Shown here in pieces: positions 43,370 to 52,000 of a DNA stretch of 64,000 nt. The stretch spans positions 248,001-312,000 of the forward strand of contig NZ_BQXO01000002.1 in the NCBI RefSeq assembly GCF_045862785.1, in the 5' to 3' direction. The notes under the pieces are model-generated. The model was not told where the DNA came from, did not search any database, and saw nothing but the letters and a program-made list of their open reading frames with translations. Position 1 is the stretch's first letter. Every line of letters starts with the position of its first letter. The position numbers and the translations under genes were made by a program. Source of the stretch: Furfurilactobacillus curtus. GTDB taxonomy: Bacteria; Bacillota; Bacilli; Lactobacillales; Lactobacillaceae.

Positions 43370-43479
43370 GGACATAAGTCGGTAAGTGACGAGCACTAAG
43401 GGTGACCGGCGAATGATGATGGTTTATTCATCGTTCGCCGGTCGCTTTTAGGTAGAGTCACTTGATTTTTTATGTCCCG
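43368..43479. repeat. 112-nt nested palindrome
   Basis: CGGGACATAA pairs with TTATGTCCCG at the ends; inside, AAGTGAC pairs with GTCACTT, and GACCGGCGAA with TTCGCCGGTC at the tip. The three nested stems would fold into one long hairpin. It may be a terminator, a small RNA or a non-autonomous interspersed element. Confidence 0.75.
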
Positions 43480-43574
43480 TATTTGACTATCTAGATTGGA
43501 AATGAAATTTAGATTTTACTCTTATTCCAGTCGCTCATTTCTTAGGCAAGTTGCTCAAAGATCATCCAGAATTG

Positions 43575-43976
43575 TTAGCTTCTGTTTGGCTTAGTTGTTG
43601 ATGACAGTAACTTGGAGCGTTGGGTGTTAAGATGAGTGACCTTTTGATCTAAAAAGATCTTCTGCTGCTGGATCTCGGTAAGCCGATGATCTAGCTGTTT
43701 ATTTAATTGATTTAAAAAAGCGATGCCTTGATTCAATTCATCTATGGTTGGGGATGAGCTGTGAAAAAATGACATCATCTGCCGACTTTCTGCTATCGAT
43801 GCACCAAGATGACGCAAATGAATGAGACGGTTCAAGTCATCAATGTCGGCTGACGAATAGACCCGTCGGCCTTGGGAATCACGGTTAATTGGTCGTAAGA
43901 GCCCTTCCTTTTCATAATAACGAAGCGTGTCATAGGTAATGTTGAATTGGTCAGCAACTTCGCGAATAGAATGCAT
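43575..43976 (-). CDS. MerR-family regulator of the adjacent SDR gene
   Basis: A 133-residue MerR protein. The HTH and wing (IREVADQFNITYDTLRYYEKEGLL, RRVYSSADIDDL) are followed by a dimer coiled coil (ELNQGIAFLNQLNKQLDHRLTEIQQ). No cysteines for metal sensing are present, so it belongs to the small-molecule/stress type. It is divergent from the SDR gene, whose promoter has the 19-bp spacer that MerR proteins untwist. Confidence 0.9.
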   Translation of the reverse strand: MHSIREVADQFNITYDTLRYYEKEGLLRPINRDSQGRRVYSSADIDDLNRLIHLRHLGASIAESRQMMSFFHSSSPTIDELNQGIAFLNQLNKQLDHRLTEIQQQKIFLDQKVTHLNTQRSKLLSSTTKPNRS

Positions 43977-44011
43977 GAAATCAGTCCTTTCACATGAGGT
44001 TTAGTTGATCC

Positions 44012-44042
44012 TTGCGCTAGTGTAACACCAGCGTGGTAGGCT
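44012..44042 (+). promoter_or_regulatory. MerR-type promoter of the SDR gene
   Basis: TTGCGC (44012-44017), a 19-bp spacer and TAGGCT (44037-44042). The spacer region contains CGCTAGTGT-A-ACACCAGCG, an 8-of-9 palindrome, the usual MerR operator position. Confidence 0.75.
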
Positions 44043-44076
44043 AACTACATATTGATTTAGAAAGGAGATTTTAACA

Positions 44077-44835
44077 ATGACAGAAACACAAATTTTAACG
44101 TTAGTAACCGGTGGTAACCGTGGTATGGGGCTCGAATTGGTTAAACAACTGAGTCAGGCTGGTCAACGGGTGTTGATGGGAAGTCGCAATTTGGATAACG
44201 GTGTGGCTGCTGTCAAACAGCTAGGACTAACTGATGATCAAGTCACGGTGATTCAGCTTGATGTGACCGATCCTGCGTCGGTAACCCAAGCTGCACAAAC
44301 GATTGAAAACAAATTCGGCTATTTGACCACTTTGATTAATAACGCGGGTGCTGTATTTGATGGCAGACAAGCGCCATCCCAAGTTAATTTGGACGATGTT
44401 CGAGCGGATTTCGAGTTAAACTACTTTGGCTTGATTGATGTAACAGAAAAAATGATTCCATTGCTTGAAAAGAGTTCGCAGGCAAAAATCATTAACATTT
44501 CCAGCATGATGGGGTCTAAAACGGCCGCATTAGATCCAACCACGAATGTGTATCAGGCGGTAGCCGTTGGTTATCAATCGGCTAAGGCCGCCGCTAACAT
44601 GTATACCGTTCAACTGGCCAAAGAATTTCAACGTCGTCAGCAACCAATTACAGTCAACGCGACTGATCCCGGGATGATTGCCACAGCGTTTGGCTCAGGT
44701 GACCCAGAAAAATCAAAAGCGATGGGAGCGTTGCCGATTGAAGACGGTGTTGTACGAACCATGGAGTTAGCCACCGATTTCACGAATCAAGCGACGGCGA
44801 CCTTTACGAATAGTGATGGAGCTGTTGGTTGGTAA
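44077..44835 (+). CDS. Short-chain dehydrogenase/reductase under MerR control
   Basis: A 252-residue SDR of the carbonyl-reductase-like type. TGGNRGMGLE is the nucleotide motif, NNAGAVFDG follows, and the catalytic Ser lies in NISSMMGS. The Tyr/Lys pair is YQSAK, with the Tyr spaced further than usual after the Ser. DPGMIAT is the post-site motif. It most likely reduces quinones, aldehydes or ketones with NADPH in a stress response. AAAGGAG precedes the ATG. It converges on wecB with an 18-bp gap and no clear terminator. Confidence 0.87.
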   Translation: MTETQILTLVTGGNRGMGLELVKQLSQAGQRVLMGSRNLDNGVAAVKQLGLTDDQVTVIQLDVTDPASVTQAAQTIENKFGYLTTLINNAGAVFDGRQAPSQVNLDDVRADFELNYFGLIDVTEKMIPLLEKSSQAKIINISSMMGSKTAALDPTTNVYQAVAVGYQSAKAAANMYTVQLAKEFQRRQQPITVNATDPGMIATAFGSGDPEKSKAMGALPIEDGVVRTMELATDFTNQATATFTNSDGAVGW

Positions 44836-44853
44836 GCAGTGGAAATGTGATGA

Positions 44854-45996
44854 TCAGTCCTTCTCCATTTGATCACCTTGTTGCGCAAAGTATTTTGCGA
44901 TGCTATTAGCGATGCGTTCGCTAGCATGGCCATCTCCGTAAGGATTCTTTGCCGAACTCATGCGTTTAAATTCGGTTGGATCATTGAGCAGATGCGTCAT
45001 CGCTTGATAGACAGCATGTTGATCTGTACCAACAAGTTTGAGTGTGCCAGCGGCAACGCCTTCCGGTCGTTCAGTGGTGTTGCGTAAAACAAGGACTGGT
45101 TTACCTAAAGCTGGTGCTTCTTCTTGAACCCCGCCGGAATCGGTCATGATAAAGAGCGCTTTAGCAGCTAGATTGTGGAAATCAACTACATCTAACGGCG
45201 CGATGAGGTGAATGCGGGAGTCATTTGCAAATACTTCTTTCGCCACGGTCTGAACGCTTGGACTCAAATGTACGGGATAGATGACATCTAAATGATCGTG
45301 TTGATCAACCACGTGTTTAATCGCTTGAAAGGTATCGCGCATTGGATTACCTTGATTTTCACGACGATGCATCGTTAATAAGATGTATTGGTGATCAGTC
45401 GGAATCTGATTTAAAACGTCGTGATGATAGTCTTCATTGACGGTTTCTTTTAAAGCATCAATTGCGGTGTTCCCAGTGACGAAGATGTTTTGTAACGGTA
45501 AATTTTGTTTGATCAGATTAGTGGCGCTAGTTGTGGTCGGTGCAAAATAGAGATCACTGAGGATATCTGTCATTTGGCGGTTCATTTCTTCTGGGAATGG
45601 CGAATATTTATGCCAAGTTCGTAAACCGGCCTCGACATGCCCAATGGGAATTCGGTGGTAGAAGGCACTGACTGCTGCAGCGAATGTTGTTGTTGTGTCG
45701 CCATGAACTAAGACAATATCCGGTTGTTCCTTCGTGAGGATTTCGTCGAGCTGATTGATAACATTAGTTGTGATACCGGCTAAGGTTTGGGCAGTGCTCA
45801 TGATGTTTAAATCATAATCCGGCGAAATATGAAAGATGGCCAACACTTGGTCCAGCATTTCCCGGTGTTGTGCGGTAACGGTGACGACGACTTGAAAACG
45901 TTCATCACGTTGCAATTGTTGGACGACCGGCGCCATTTTGATGGCCTCAGGACGAGTGCCAAAAATCAGCATCACTTTAAGTTGATTTGATTGCAT
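44854..45996 (-). CDS. wecB: UDP-N-acetylglucosamine 2-epimerase (non-hydrolysing)
   Basis: A 380-residue GT-B-fold enzyme interconverting UDP-GlcNAc and UDP-ManNAc. FGTRPEAIKMAP, VHGDTTTTFAAA, HVEAGLRT, PEEMNRQ, the TMHRRENQG block and DSGGVQEEA are all intact. It supplies UDP-ManNAc for wall teichoic acid linkage units or surface glycans. ATG at 45996 follows GGAGGA at 8 bases; the frame extends upstream without a site. It opens the surface-protein region of the window. Confidence 0.95.
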   Translation of the reverse strand: MQSNQLKVMLIFGTRPEAIKMAPVVQQLQRDERFQVVVTVTAQHREMLDQVLAIFHISPDYDLNIMSTAQTLAGITTNVINQLDEILTKEQPDIVLVHGDTTTTFAAAVSAFYHRIPIGHVEAGLRTWHKYSPFPEEMNRQMTDILSDLYFAPTTTSATNLIKQNLPLQNIFVTGNTAIDALKETVNEDYHHDVLNQIPTDHQYILLTMHRRENQGNPMRDTFQAIKHVVDQHDHLDVIYPVHLSPSVQTVAKEVFANDSRIHLIAPLDVVDFHNLAAKALFIMTDSGGVQEEAPALGKPVLVLRNTTERPEGVAAGTLKLVGTDQHAVYQAMTHLLNDPTEFKRMSSAKNPYGDGHASERIANSIAKYFAQQGDQMEKD

Positions 45997-46199
45997 AATA
46001 ACTTCCTCCAAAGGGTTCATTTTCGAGCCATTCTGACTAAAAATTGTAGTTTTTGAGACAATGTTGGTGGGATGAGTGAAACGGACAATAGCGAGTTCGT
46101 TCATTTTCAAACTGGTCGTTAAGTTGTTTGAATTCGGCATTGACCGGATTCAAACGCTGATGACCGGTTTTTTTGTTGATTTTTGATGTATTGGATTCT

Positions 46200-46238
46200 A
46201 AAAGATCCCCATCCCGAACTTTGGGATAGGGATCTTTT
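46200..46238 (-). terminator. Terminator after the SpaA-type surface protein gene
   Basis: AAAAGATCCC-c-ATCCC and GGGAT-a-GGGATCTTTT arms, downstream of the gene ending at 46334. Confidence 0.82.
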
Positions 46239-46333
46239 GGTCTGAACAAAGTTATCCGTTGTCACAGATGTGCTAAGGAACATTGTTTAATGATCAGCTT
46301 CGATTTGAAAAATTATCGTTAGCGACTGTTTTA

Positions 46334-48223
46334 CTAATGCCGCCGTTGTTGTTTGGCAGCTAAGGTCGTGATCAAAGCAAGGATCAGTAAGGCTAATACT
46401 GCTGCAAAGGTGGCTTGTTCATCCGCGCTTGTCTGTGGTAACAATCCCTTTGTTTTTGTCTGCGGCGTTGTCTGTTTAGCCGGCGTTGATGTGTGCGGCT
46501 TGATAACGCTTGTGACTGGTTTAGTTAATGTGGGCGTTGTTGGCGTGATTGGCATTGTTTGGATGGTTGGGGTATTCGGAGTCGTCGGCAATGTCGGTAC
46601 CGTTGGTTTCATTGGCTTAGTTGGTGCGGTTGGTTTTGTAGGATTAATCGGCGGCGTTACGATAGCCGGAGTCTTACGATCAACCATGGTGACTTGCTGG
46701 GGTTGGGCGACATTGTCGCTGGTGATTTGGAATAAAGCAGGTTGTGTGTTCAAGTCGTAACCCTGTGGAGCGATCATTTCAATAAATTCATAATGACCCA
46801 ACGGTAGGTCATTGATCGCAACTTGGCCACGGTCATTTGAGACCAAATTGGTTTCCACAACCGCACCAGTATCAGTATTAACGACTTTGAAAATGGCGCC
46901 GGCCAATGGTGTCTTGGTGTCGGCATCAAGTTTGGTTAGCGTGGCTTGTCCAGTTTGGTGTTGATCTGCGATTGTAATGGTTTGTGTTTGTTGGTTATCA
47001 GAGACGGTGATTGGTGTTGGTTTGGCCAACTGATAACCGATGGGCGCCTTAGTCTCTGTCAAAGTGTACTGGCCAAGCAGCAAGTCCGTAATGGTGATTT
47101 GGCCATTGGCATCTGTTGTATAAGTGCCAACCACTTTGCCAGTCGTGGCGTTGGTTAGGGTGAAGGTGGCATTGGCAAGCGCTTGCTTGGTTTGCGCATC
47201 GATTTTGGTTAAGACTAAGGTACCAGTGTCGCCGGTTAGTGAACCGCCGGCAGTGGTCTTAGAAGTTGTGACAGTAATTGGGCTGGTGGTGGAAGAACCG
47301 GTTAGCCAAATGGTATTCGCGTACTGGCCACCTGCTTGTTCAGCTGTGATTTGACTGTCATATTGCACCAAATAAGTCGCGTTGATGTTACCAAAGGCAA
47401 TGGTGAAACCCGTTCCATCATCACTGCTGGTTACTTGAAATTGATTTGTCACATCCTTAGAACTCGTGATATTGCCTGCTTGGTTATGGGTGACCTGTAA
47501 GATTTTGAGCGAGCTGGCTTTAAAGGATTGGCCAGTACCTAAAGTATCGTGCATGGTCACGTTGTTTAAGCTTTTACCTGCGTAGTTAACACGAGCAACC
47601 CAACTAATCGTGTTACTCGTTGTGTTTCCTTCAGCCCATTTGTAAATGAGTTCGTTAGGATCAGGAGCGTCTGTTGTGGAGCCACCATCGCCGGTTATAT
47701 TAGTGACGACGGAGTTAGAACCAAGGTTGATCGTGACGTTTTCACCAGGTTTGACAACGTGAGTGTTAATTGTCGTCTCGAAATTTAATTGGCCACCGAC
47801 ATTACTATGTGTGGCCAGATAGTTATTTGGATCAGTAAAGTTGACGGTAACGGTACCATCTGCAGTTAAGGCAACCGTTCCAATTACAGTGCCGTCACTG
47901 GCCTTCAAGTCAAAATTAACATTATTCGCAACTTGCAAGGCGGCGGGTAATTTGAATGTCGCCGCATCACCTTTCTTCAAGGTGCCTAATTTCCAGTCAT
48001 AGCTTAATTTGATGGTGTCATTGACATCAAGTTCATTGCTACTTCCCGTCTTTTCATCGGTTAATTTTGCATTGGATAGATTGTTAGAAAAATCTGTGGT
48101 CGCAGCGTTGACCGACGTGGTGCTAAATGTGAATAGTAATAAAAATATTGCTAGCAGCGTCGTCAAGAAAGGCAAAACTAATTTGACAGACATACTAGGA
48201 TCTTTTTTTGAACTAATCGACAT
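46334..48223 (-). CDS. LPxTG-type surface adhesin with SpaA/Cna-B repeats
   Basis: A 629-residue sortase substrate. A signal peptide of about 41 residues ends SVNAA. The N-terminal region of about 300 residues has Ig-like adhesin folds (DTIKLSYDWKLG, HDTLGTGQSF) like the A region of collagen-binding MSCRAMMs. Two Cna-B modules follow (TLVLTKIDAQTKQALANATF and ATLTKLDADTKTPLAGAIF), each closing with LLLGQYTLTETKAP or LPLGHYEFIEMIAP. The lysines and the E in TETKAP and FIEMIAP could form isopeptide bonds. A Pro/Thr-rich stalk precedes LPQTS at 595-599, a helix and a QQRRH tail. The last residue of the motif is Ser and not Gly. Confidence 0.9.
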   Translation of the reverse strand: MSISSKKDPSMSVKLVLPFLTTLLAIFLLLFTFSTTSVNAATTDFSNNLSNAKLTDEKTGSSNELDVNDTIKLSYDWKLGTLKKGDAATFKLPAALQVANNVNFDLKASDGTVIGTVALTADGTVTVNFTDPNNYLATHSNVGGQLNFETTINTHVVKPGENVTINLGSNSVVTNITGDGGSTTDAPDPNELIYKWAEGNTTSNTISWVARVNYAGKSLNNVTMHDTLGTGQSFKASSLKILQVTHNQAGNITSSKDVTNQFQVTSSDDGTGFTIAFGNINATYLVQYDSQITAEQAGGQYANTIWLTGSSTTSPITVTTSKTTAGGSLTGDTGTLVLTKIDAQTKQALANATFTLTNATTGKVVGTYTTDANGQITITDLLLGQYTLTETKAPIGYQLAKPTPITVSDNQQTQTITIADQHQTGQATLTKLDADTKTPLAGAIFKVVNTDTGAVVETNLVSNDRGQVAINDLPLGHYEFIEMIAPQGYDLNTQPALFQITSDNVAQPQQVTMVDRKTPAIVTPPINPTKPTAPTKPMKPTVPTLPTTPNTPTIQTMPITPTTPTLTKPVTSVIKPHTSTPAKQTTPQTKTKGLLPQTSADEQATFAAVLALLILALITTLAAKQQRRH

Positions 48224-48361
48224 GTAATTCACCTCCGAATGAATTTATATCGTTATTATCCCGTCTAACCACCATCAAGCGGGTTAAATGATTCAAAACT
48301 GAATCGCGGACAAGTTAAATTAGACGCGATTAGTTACTGTATCAATGATGTTGGCGATGAA

Positions 48362-49231
48362 TTAACTTGGTGTCATGGCAAGCACCCGCTGCAAAATAGC
48401 TTGATGCTGGGTTGCCGCATTAGTCATTTCCAGGGATTCAAAAATGTTGATTGTGCGTTCTGCCTGAGCGATGCCTTGATTTCGTTGGCCATGAAAAATC
48501 TGATCAATACCTTCGTAAAACATCAGGACGCTACGTGAAAACATATCGGTCACGTTGCGTTTGCGATGTTTTAATAACACAAAAAAGCGATTGGCGACGT
48601 TCATTGCGCCATCTTCAATGGCCTTCAAAACAATATTACAGATCATTAGTGTCACTTCATCATGCTCGGTATTGAGTTGTTTGTAGAAATCCATACGTTG
48701 CAGGACGCGTTTGAATAACATATCAACCACATTAATATCGAACATAAAAAAGCTGTTATTAAATAAAGTGAGTTCGTAATACATCCAATTTTCGTTTTTG
48801 AATAAATAATTCAAAATTTCAGTACTTTCTGGTTCAAAATTTGTTTCACGACGTAAGCGTTTAATTAGACCAGCTCCAAGCAAAGCTAGGTGTTTAAATT
48901 TTAGATTGTTGGTTTTGAGGTAGTGTTGATTAGCCTCTTTCACAACCAACTGGATTGTTGCTTCATCGCCTGAGATAAAAGCGTTGTTATTACGAACAAC
49001 TAAGCTTTGGTAATCTTCGCGTTCGTGATCTTGGTCGTTAAACATGAGTTGAAATTCATCTAGAGTTACGTTTAAACGCTCCAAAATTTCCAAGAAGCTA
49101 GCGGCGTTTGTTTCCACCTGGCCGTGTTCGTATTTGTAATACATTGAACGGGAAAGCAAGTTGTCGTAAACAGTGTTCGCTTTGAGCTGTTTATCTAAGC
49201 GAATTTGTCGAATGGTGCTTCCAGTGTGCAT
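48362..49231 (-). CDS. Rgg/GadR/MutR-family transcriptional regulator
   Basis: A 289-residue regulator with an XRE-type helix-turn-helix at residues 1-60 (GSTIRQIRLDKQLKANTVYDNLL) and an all-helical repeat domain typical of Rgg proteins, which bind short hydrophobic pheromone peptides. It lies just upstream of the SpaA-type adhesin on the same strand and may control it or the surface genes to its right. ATG at 49231 is 12 bases from GGAGG; TTG at 49237 is at 6 bases and may be the real start. No hydrophobic SHP-like peptide gene was found next to it. Confidence 0.87.
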   Translation of the reverse strand: MHTGSTIRQIRLDKQLKANTVYDNLLSRSMYYKYEHGQVETNAASFLEILERLNVTLDEFQLMFNDQDHEREDYQSLVVRNNNAFISGDEATIQLVVKEANQHYLKTNNLKFKHLALLGAGLIKRLRRETNFEPESTEILNYLFKNENWMYYELTLFNNSFFMFDINVVDMLFKRVLQRMDFYKQLNTEHDEVTLMICNIVLKAIEDGAMNVANRFFVLLKHRKRNVTDMFSRSVLMFYEGIDQIFHGQRNQGIAQAERTINIFESLEMTNAATQHQAILQRVLAMTPS

Positions 49232-49237
49232 AGTCAA

Positions 49238-49807
49238 TTTTTTCCTCCTCCTAAAATTAGGTTGCGATTTAGCTAGGAAATTACAATTTGAAAATTTAAA
49301 AGGTCACAATTTAGTTGTGTGTAAGTTATGAAGCATCTACTCACGGAATTCGACTGCACCGGTACGCTGATCGTAGTTAGTGAAAGGATCAGTTCAACGC
49401 TGCTCCTCGGACTAGCTCAATTAGTTAGACGAATGGAGGCGTAACCATGTGGTACTTGATTGGAACCCGTGAATCCTAATGATGATCGTAATTAGATATG
49501 ACACTATAATTGACGCCAACTGTATGTGGCAGTTTTGTGTTGCAAGCGGTCATGCGTTAAATGAGCGATGCAACTTGTCTTCGACGAAGGACGGTTCTGA
49601 TCAGGAATCGTTCTTTTTGTTGCCATAAATGGCTCGCTTTTCATCGATTAACGAGGCGACGAATCGATTTGGTTAATGGTTTCAATAAAGCAACCATTAA
49701 GATGGTAACCATTGAAAAATGTAATTGATAGGCAAAAGCAGGGCTTGGATTGTAATGTTTTTGCTGATGATCGTGGTTAGGTAATAAAAACAGCAAATTA
49801 AAAAAAT
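49238..49807. other. Intergenic stretch without a convincing gene
   Basis: It holds a 10-codon frame at 49447-49479 (MWYLIGTRES) with a perfect GGAGG at 7 bases. The region 49508-49620 can form several small hairpins (AACTG-TATGTGG-CAGTT, then GTTGC/GCAAC) and ends in a terminator-like ACGgTTC/GAAtCGT hairpin plus TTCTTTTT. A small RNA or leader is possible but unproved. Confidence 0.3.
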
Positions 49808-49848
49808 AAAACGGTTCCGTATCCGAATTTGGAGTGCGGGACCGTTTT
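49808..49848. terminator. Terminator after the Ser/Thr-rich protein gene
   Basis: AAAACGGTTCCG and CGGGACCGTTTT arms (one G-U pair) with T or A runs on both sides. Confidence 0.75.
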
Positions 49849-49932
49849 AATTACGCCACTTGGTGGGATATGCCCGCTATGTGTGCTATGACTTGATCTT
49901 CATCATCAGATACTTTGACTAATAACTGTGAA

Positions 49933-51162
49933 TTAAACGTAAGCGACTAAACCATGTGGATGTGGGATTTCAGCTAAGTTCATTCCAGTCGCCGCTGTGT
50001 CCCAAATAGCATTGGCTAATGAATCGGCGACTGCGCCTGTGATGCAGATTAGTGTGTGACCGACTGTTTTGCCGTTATTAGTGAGCTTAGCGATTGCGGA
50101 ATCACAAGCCTGTAAGAGATCGTGAATCGTTTGATTGCACGTAGTGAGGATTGAAGCTGTTGCACAAAGAACCACACGGTCGGGTTCATCACTTAAGATT
50201 GGATACTTAATTTCGCCGTTGATCGTGCGAACGAGTCCATTGCCTACAGCGCCAATCAAATTAAATACGCCACTGCCGAGCGTTGCGGCGGCACTAGTTA
50301 AACCGATAATGACACCGCTGCCATCAACTAACGCAGGGGTGTTATTCGCATTTTGAATCGCATTAACAACACTTGTCCCAAGATTAGTCACATTACCCAA
50401 GATAGCGGTAACACCGTTGCCAACAATACTGGCAACATTGTTAATATTGAGCGAAGAGATGAAACTAATTCGCATGTCGGCCATTTGTTCATTGGAAACA
50501 AAGACATCATTTTCTTCTTTAGCTGTTGGGACTCTGGATCCAGATTGTGAAACATTCCCGTTGACGGCAACCGGCGTTGAAGTAGTTGCATAGGTTGTTT
50601 GAATGCCCTTGGCGATTTCATCAACTCGAGGAATGTTATTTACAACAATGGTTGAGACGGCCTGTTGCAACATCCCACCATTAATGGGGTTGTTGGCAGA
50701 GGCTGATTGATCAGGACCTAGACCAATTTCACCAAGCAAAGCACCAGCAGGCGTATTATCATGATCGGTTGGTGTCACGCTTGTATTACTAGGAGCCTGG
50801 GTGTCACTGCTTGCTGGTGACGTGCTCACTGAGTTGGTTGGTTGCGTTGCCGTGGTCGATGTGGTCGTCGATGAATCAGTTGAGTTAGTAGTTGATGTCA
50901 CGGGATTCGCTGGCACAACGGTTGGCGTTGTCGTGGCTGATGGCACACTAACAACGGAGGAAGAGTAGAAGCTATTATTAGATCGTGGTGAGTTCATCGA
51001 CAGATTTGAACTGGTCGAACCAGAGTAGCTAAATGAAGAGCCAGCGCTAAACACGTCGGCAGAAGCGTTAGTCGTCAATTGAGTGGCAGTTAGACCGCCA
51101 AATGTCATCGCTAAAGCGAGTGCAGTCGCAAACCGCACCCCATGGACCTGTGATTTATTCAT
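49933..51162 (-). CDS. Secreted Ser/Thr-rich protein of unknown function
   Basis: A 409-residue exported protein. A signal peptide of about 36 residues (ALALAMTFGGLTATQ, cut near NASAD) is followed by a Ser/Thr/Val-rich linker to about residue 140, a probable O-glycosylation region. The remaining 270 residues form a compact domain rich in Asn, Gly and Ala with hydrophobic repeats (NNVASIVGNGVTAILGNVTNLG) and four cysteines in the last third. There is no LPxTG motif, LysM or other wall-binding domain that I recognise. It has its own terminator and follows the collagen-like gene on the same strand. Confidence 0.7.
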   Translation of the reverse strand: MNKSQVHGVRFATALALAMTFGGLTATQLTTNASADVFSAGSSFSYSGSTSSNLSMNSPRSNNSFYSSSVVSVPSATTTPTVVPANPVTSTTNSTDSSTTTSTTATQPTNSVSTSPASSDTQAPSNTSVTPTDHDNTPAGALLGEIGLGPDQSASANNPINGGMLQQAVSTIVVNNIPRVDEIAKGIQTTYATTSTPVAVNGNVSQSGSRVPTAKEENDVFVSNEQMADMRISFISSLNINNVASIVGNGVTAILGNVTNLGTSVVNAIQNANNTPALVDGSGVIIGLTSAAATLGSGVFNLIGAVGNGLVRTINGEIKYPILSDEPDRVVLCATASILTTCNQTIHDLLQACDSAIAKLTNNGKTVGHTLICITGAVADSLANAIWDTAATGMNLAEIPHPHGLVAYV

Positions 51163-51201
51163 GAGTAAATCCCCTTTTTTTAAAACGTCATTGCTAAGTA
51201 A

Positions 51202-51242
51202 AAAGGCTTGGAAACACCGTATAATGTGATTTCCAAGCCTTT
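51202..51242 (-). terminator. Terminator after the collagen-like gene
   Basis: AAAGGCTTGGAAA and TTTCCAAGCCTTT perfect 13-bp arms with T residues on the minus side. Confidence 0.9.
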
Positions 51243-51297
51243 GATGGCAACCTTTATCCCAATGTTAACGTGCTAGATCACGAGTCAATAGGAAGAA

Positions 51298-51840
51298 TTA
51301 CCAAATAATTGAGCTTGTGAAGAATGGGTTGTTTTGATAGTGACCATAGTCGAACCCGTTGCTCCCATTGGAACCGTTACTTCCATTGGAGCCATTACTC
51401 CCGTCAGAGCCGTTAGTTCCGTCTGTGCCGTTAGAGCCGTTAGAACCATTAGTTCCGTCCGTTCCGTTAGTACCAGCAGTACCGGCAGTACCAGCAGTAC
51501 CGGCAGTACCAGCAGTACCAGCAGTACCAGCAGTACCAGCAGTACCGGCAGTACCAGCAGTACCAGCAGTACCAGCAGTACCGGCAGTACCGGCAGTACC
51601 AGCAGTACCAGCAGTACCACCAGTGCCAGCAGTACCCCCACCGTTGCCACCATTATTGTTGTTACCTGGGTTGCAACCATTACCATAGTGAGGTGTGATT
51701 ACACTAGAGGTCCATAGGTTTTGGGTTGTTCCCTGGTCAACAACGGCGGCGTTGGCACTTAAACCACCGCCAGCTAAGACCAAAGCACCACTGAATAAAG
51801 TGGCACCAATTAACTTCATGGTATTTTGTTTAATTGACAT
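51298..51840 (-). CDS. Secreted collagen-like (Gly-X-Y) protein, proline-free
   Basis: A 180-residue protein. A signal peptide of about 31 residues ends SANAA. A short head with one Cys (NGCNPGNNN) is followed by about 30 uninterrupted Gly-X-Y triplets: first GTA repeated about 17 times, then GTD, GTN, GSN and GSD. A short aromatic tail (FDYGHYQNNPFF...IIW) closes it. Glycine at every third place is the collagen pattern, but no proline occurs in the triplets and there is no LPxTG anchor. The Thr/Ser could be glycosylated, as in exosporium BclA. The ribosome site is GGAGC. Confidence 0.75.
   Translation of the reverse strand: MSIKQNTMKLIGATLFSGALVLAGGGLSANAAVVDQGTTQNLWTSSVITPHYGNGCNPGNNNNGGNGGGTAGTGGTAGTAGTAGTAGTAGTAGTAGTAGTAGTAGTAGTAGTAGTAGTAGTAGTNGTDGTNGSNGSNGTDGTNGSDGSNGSNGSNGSNGSNGFDYGHYQNNPFFTSSIIW
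51473..51622. repeat. 9-bp coding tandem repeat
   Basis: On the minus strand GGTACTGCT or GGTACTGCC recurs without interruption, encoding Gly-Thr-Ala. Unit length is a multiple of three, so slippage changes the number of triplets without breaking the frame. Confidence 0.85.
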
Positions 51841-52000
51841 AGATCGACGCTCCTTTTGAATTTTTAAGGGGTTTAGCCCTCATCGTCATTGTAATTTTCG
51901 ACCCTAACTGTAATGTCGAAAGGGTCAGAAGTTACCCGTCTAGATTGGAAACATTCAAATTTTTCACAAAATAACGTTCAACAATCATCCTTGACACAAT

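Noticed and set aside
46037..46249. 70-codon frame spanning the terminator before wecB
   Set aside because: It runs through a terminator hairpin and lacks a start signal.
49405..49485. tRNA-like stretch (TAGCTCAATTAGTTAGAC, then GGAACCCGTGAATCC)
   Set aside because: It resembles D-arm and T-arm sequences, but no acceptor stem or proper anticodon arm can be formed.
51334..51717. Plus-strand frames opposite the collagen-like gene (Val-Pro-Ala or Ser-Thr runs)
   Set aside because: They are shadows of the 9-bp repeat; the minus frame has a signal peptide, a ribosome site and a terminator.
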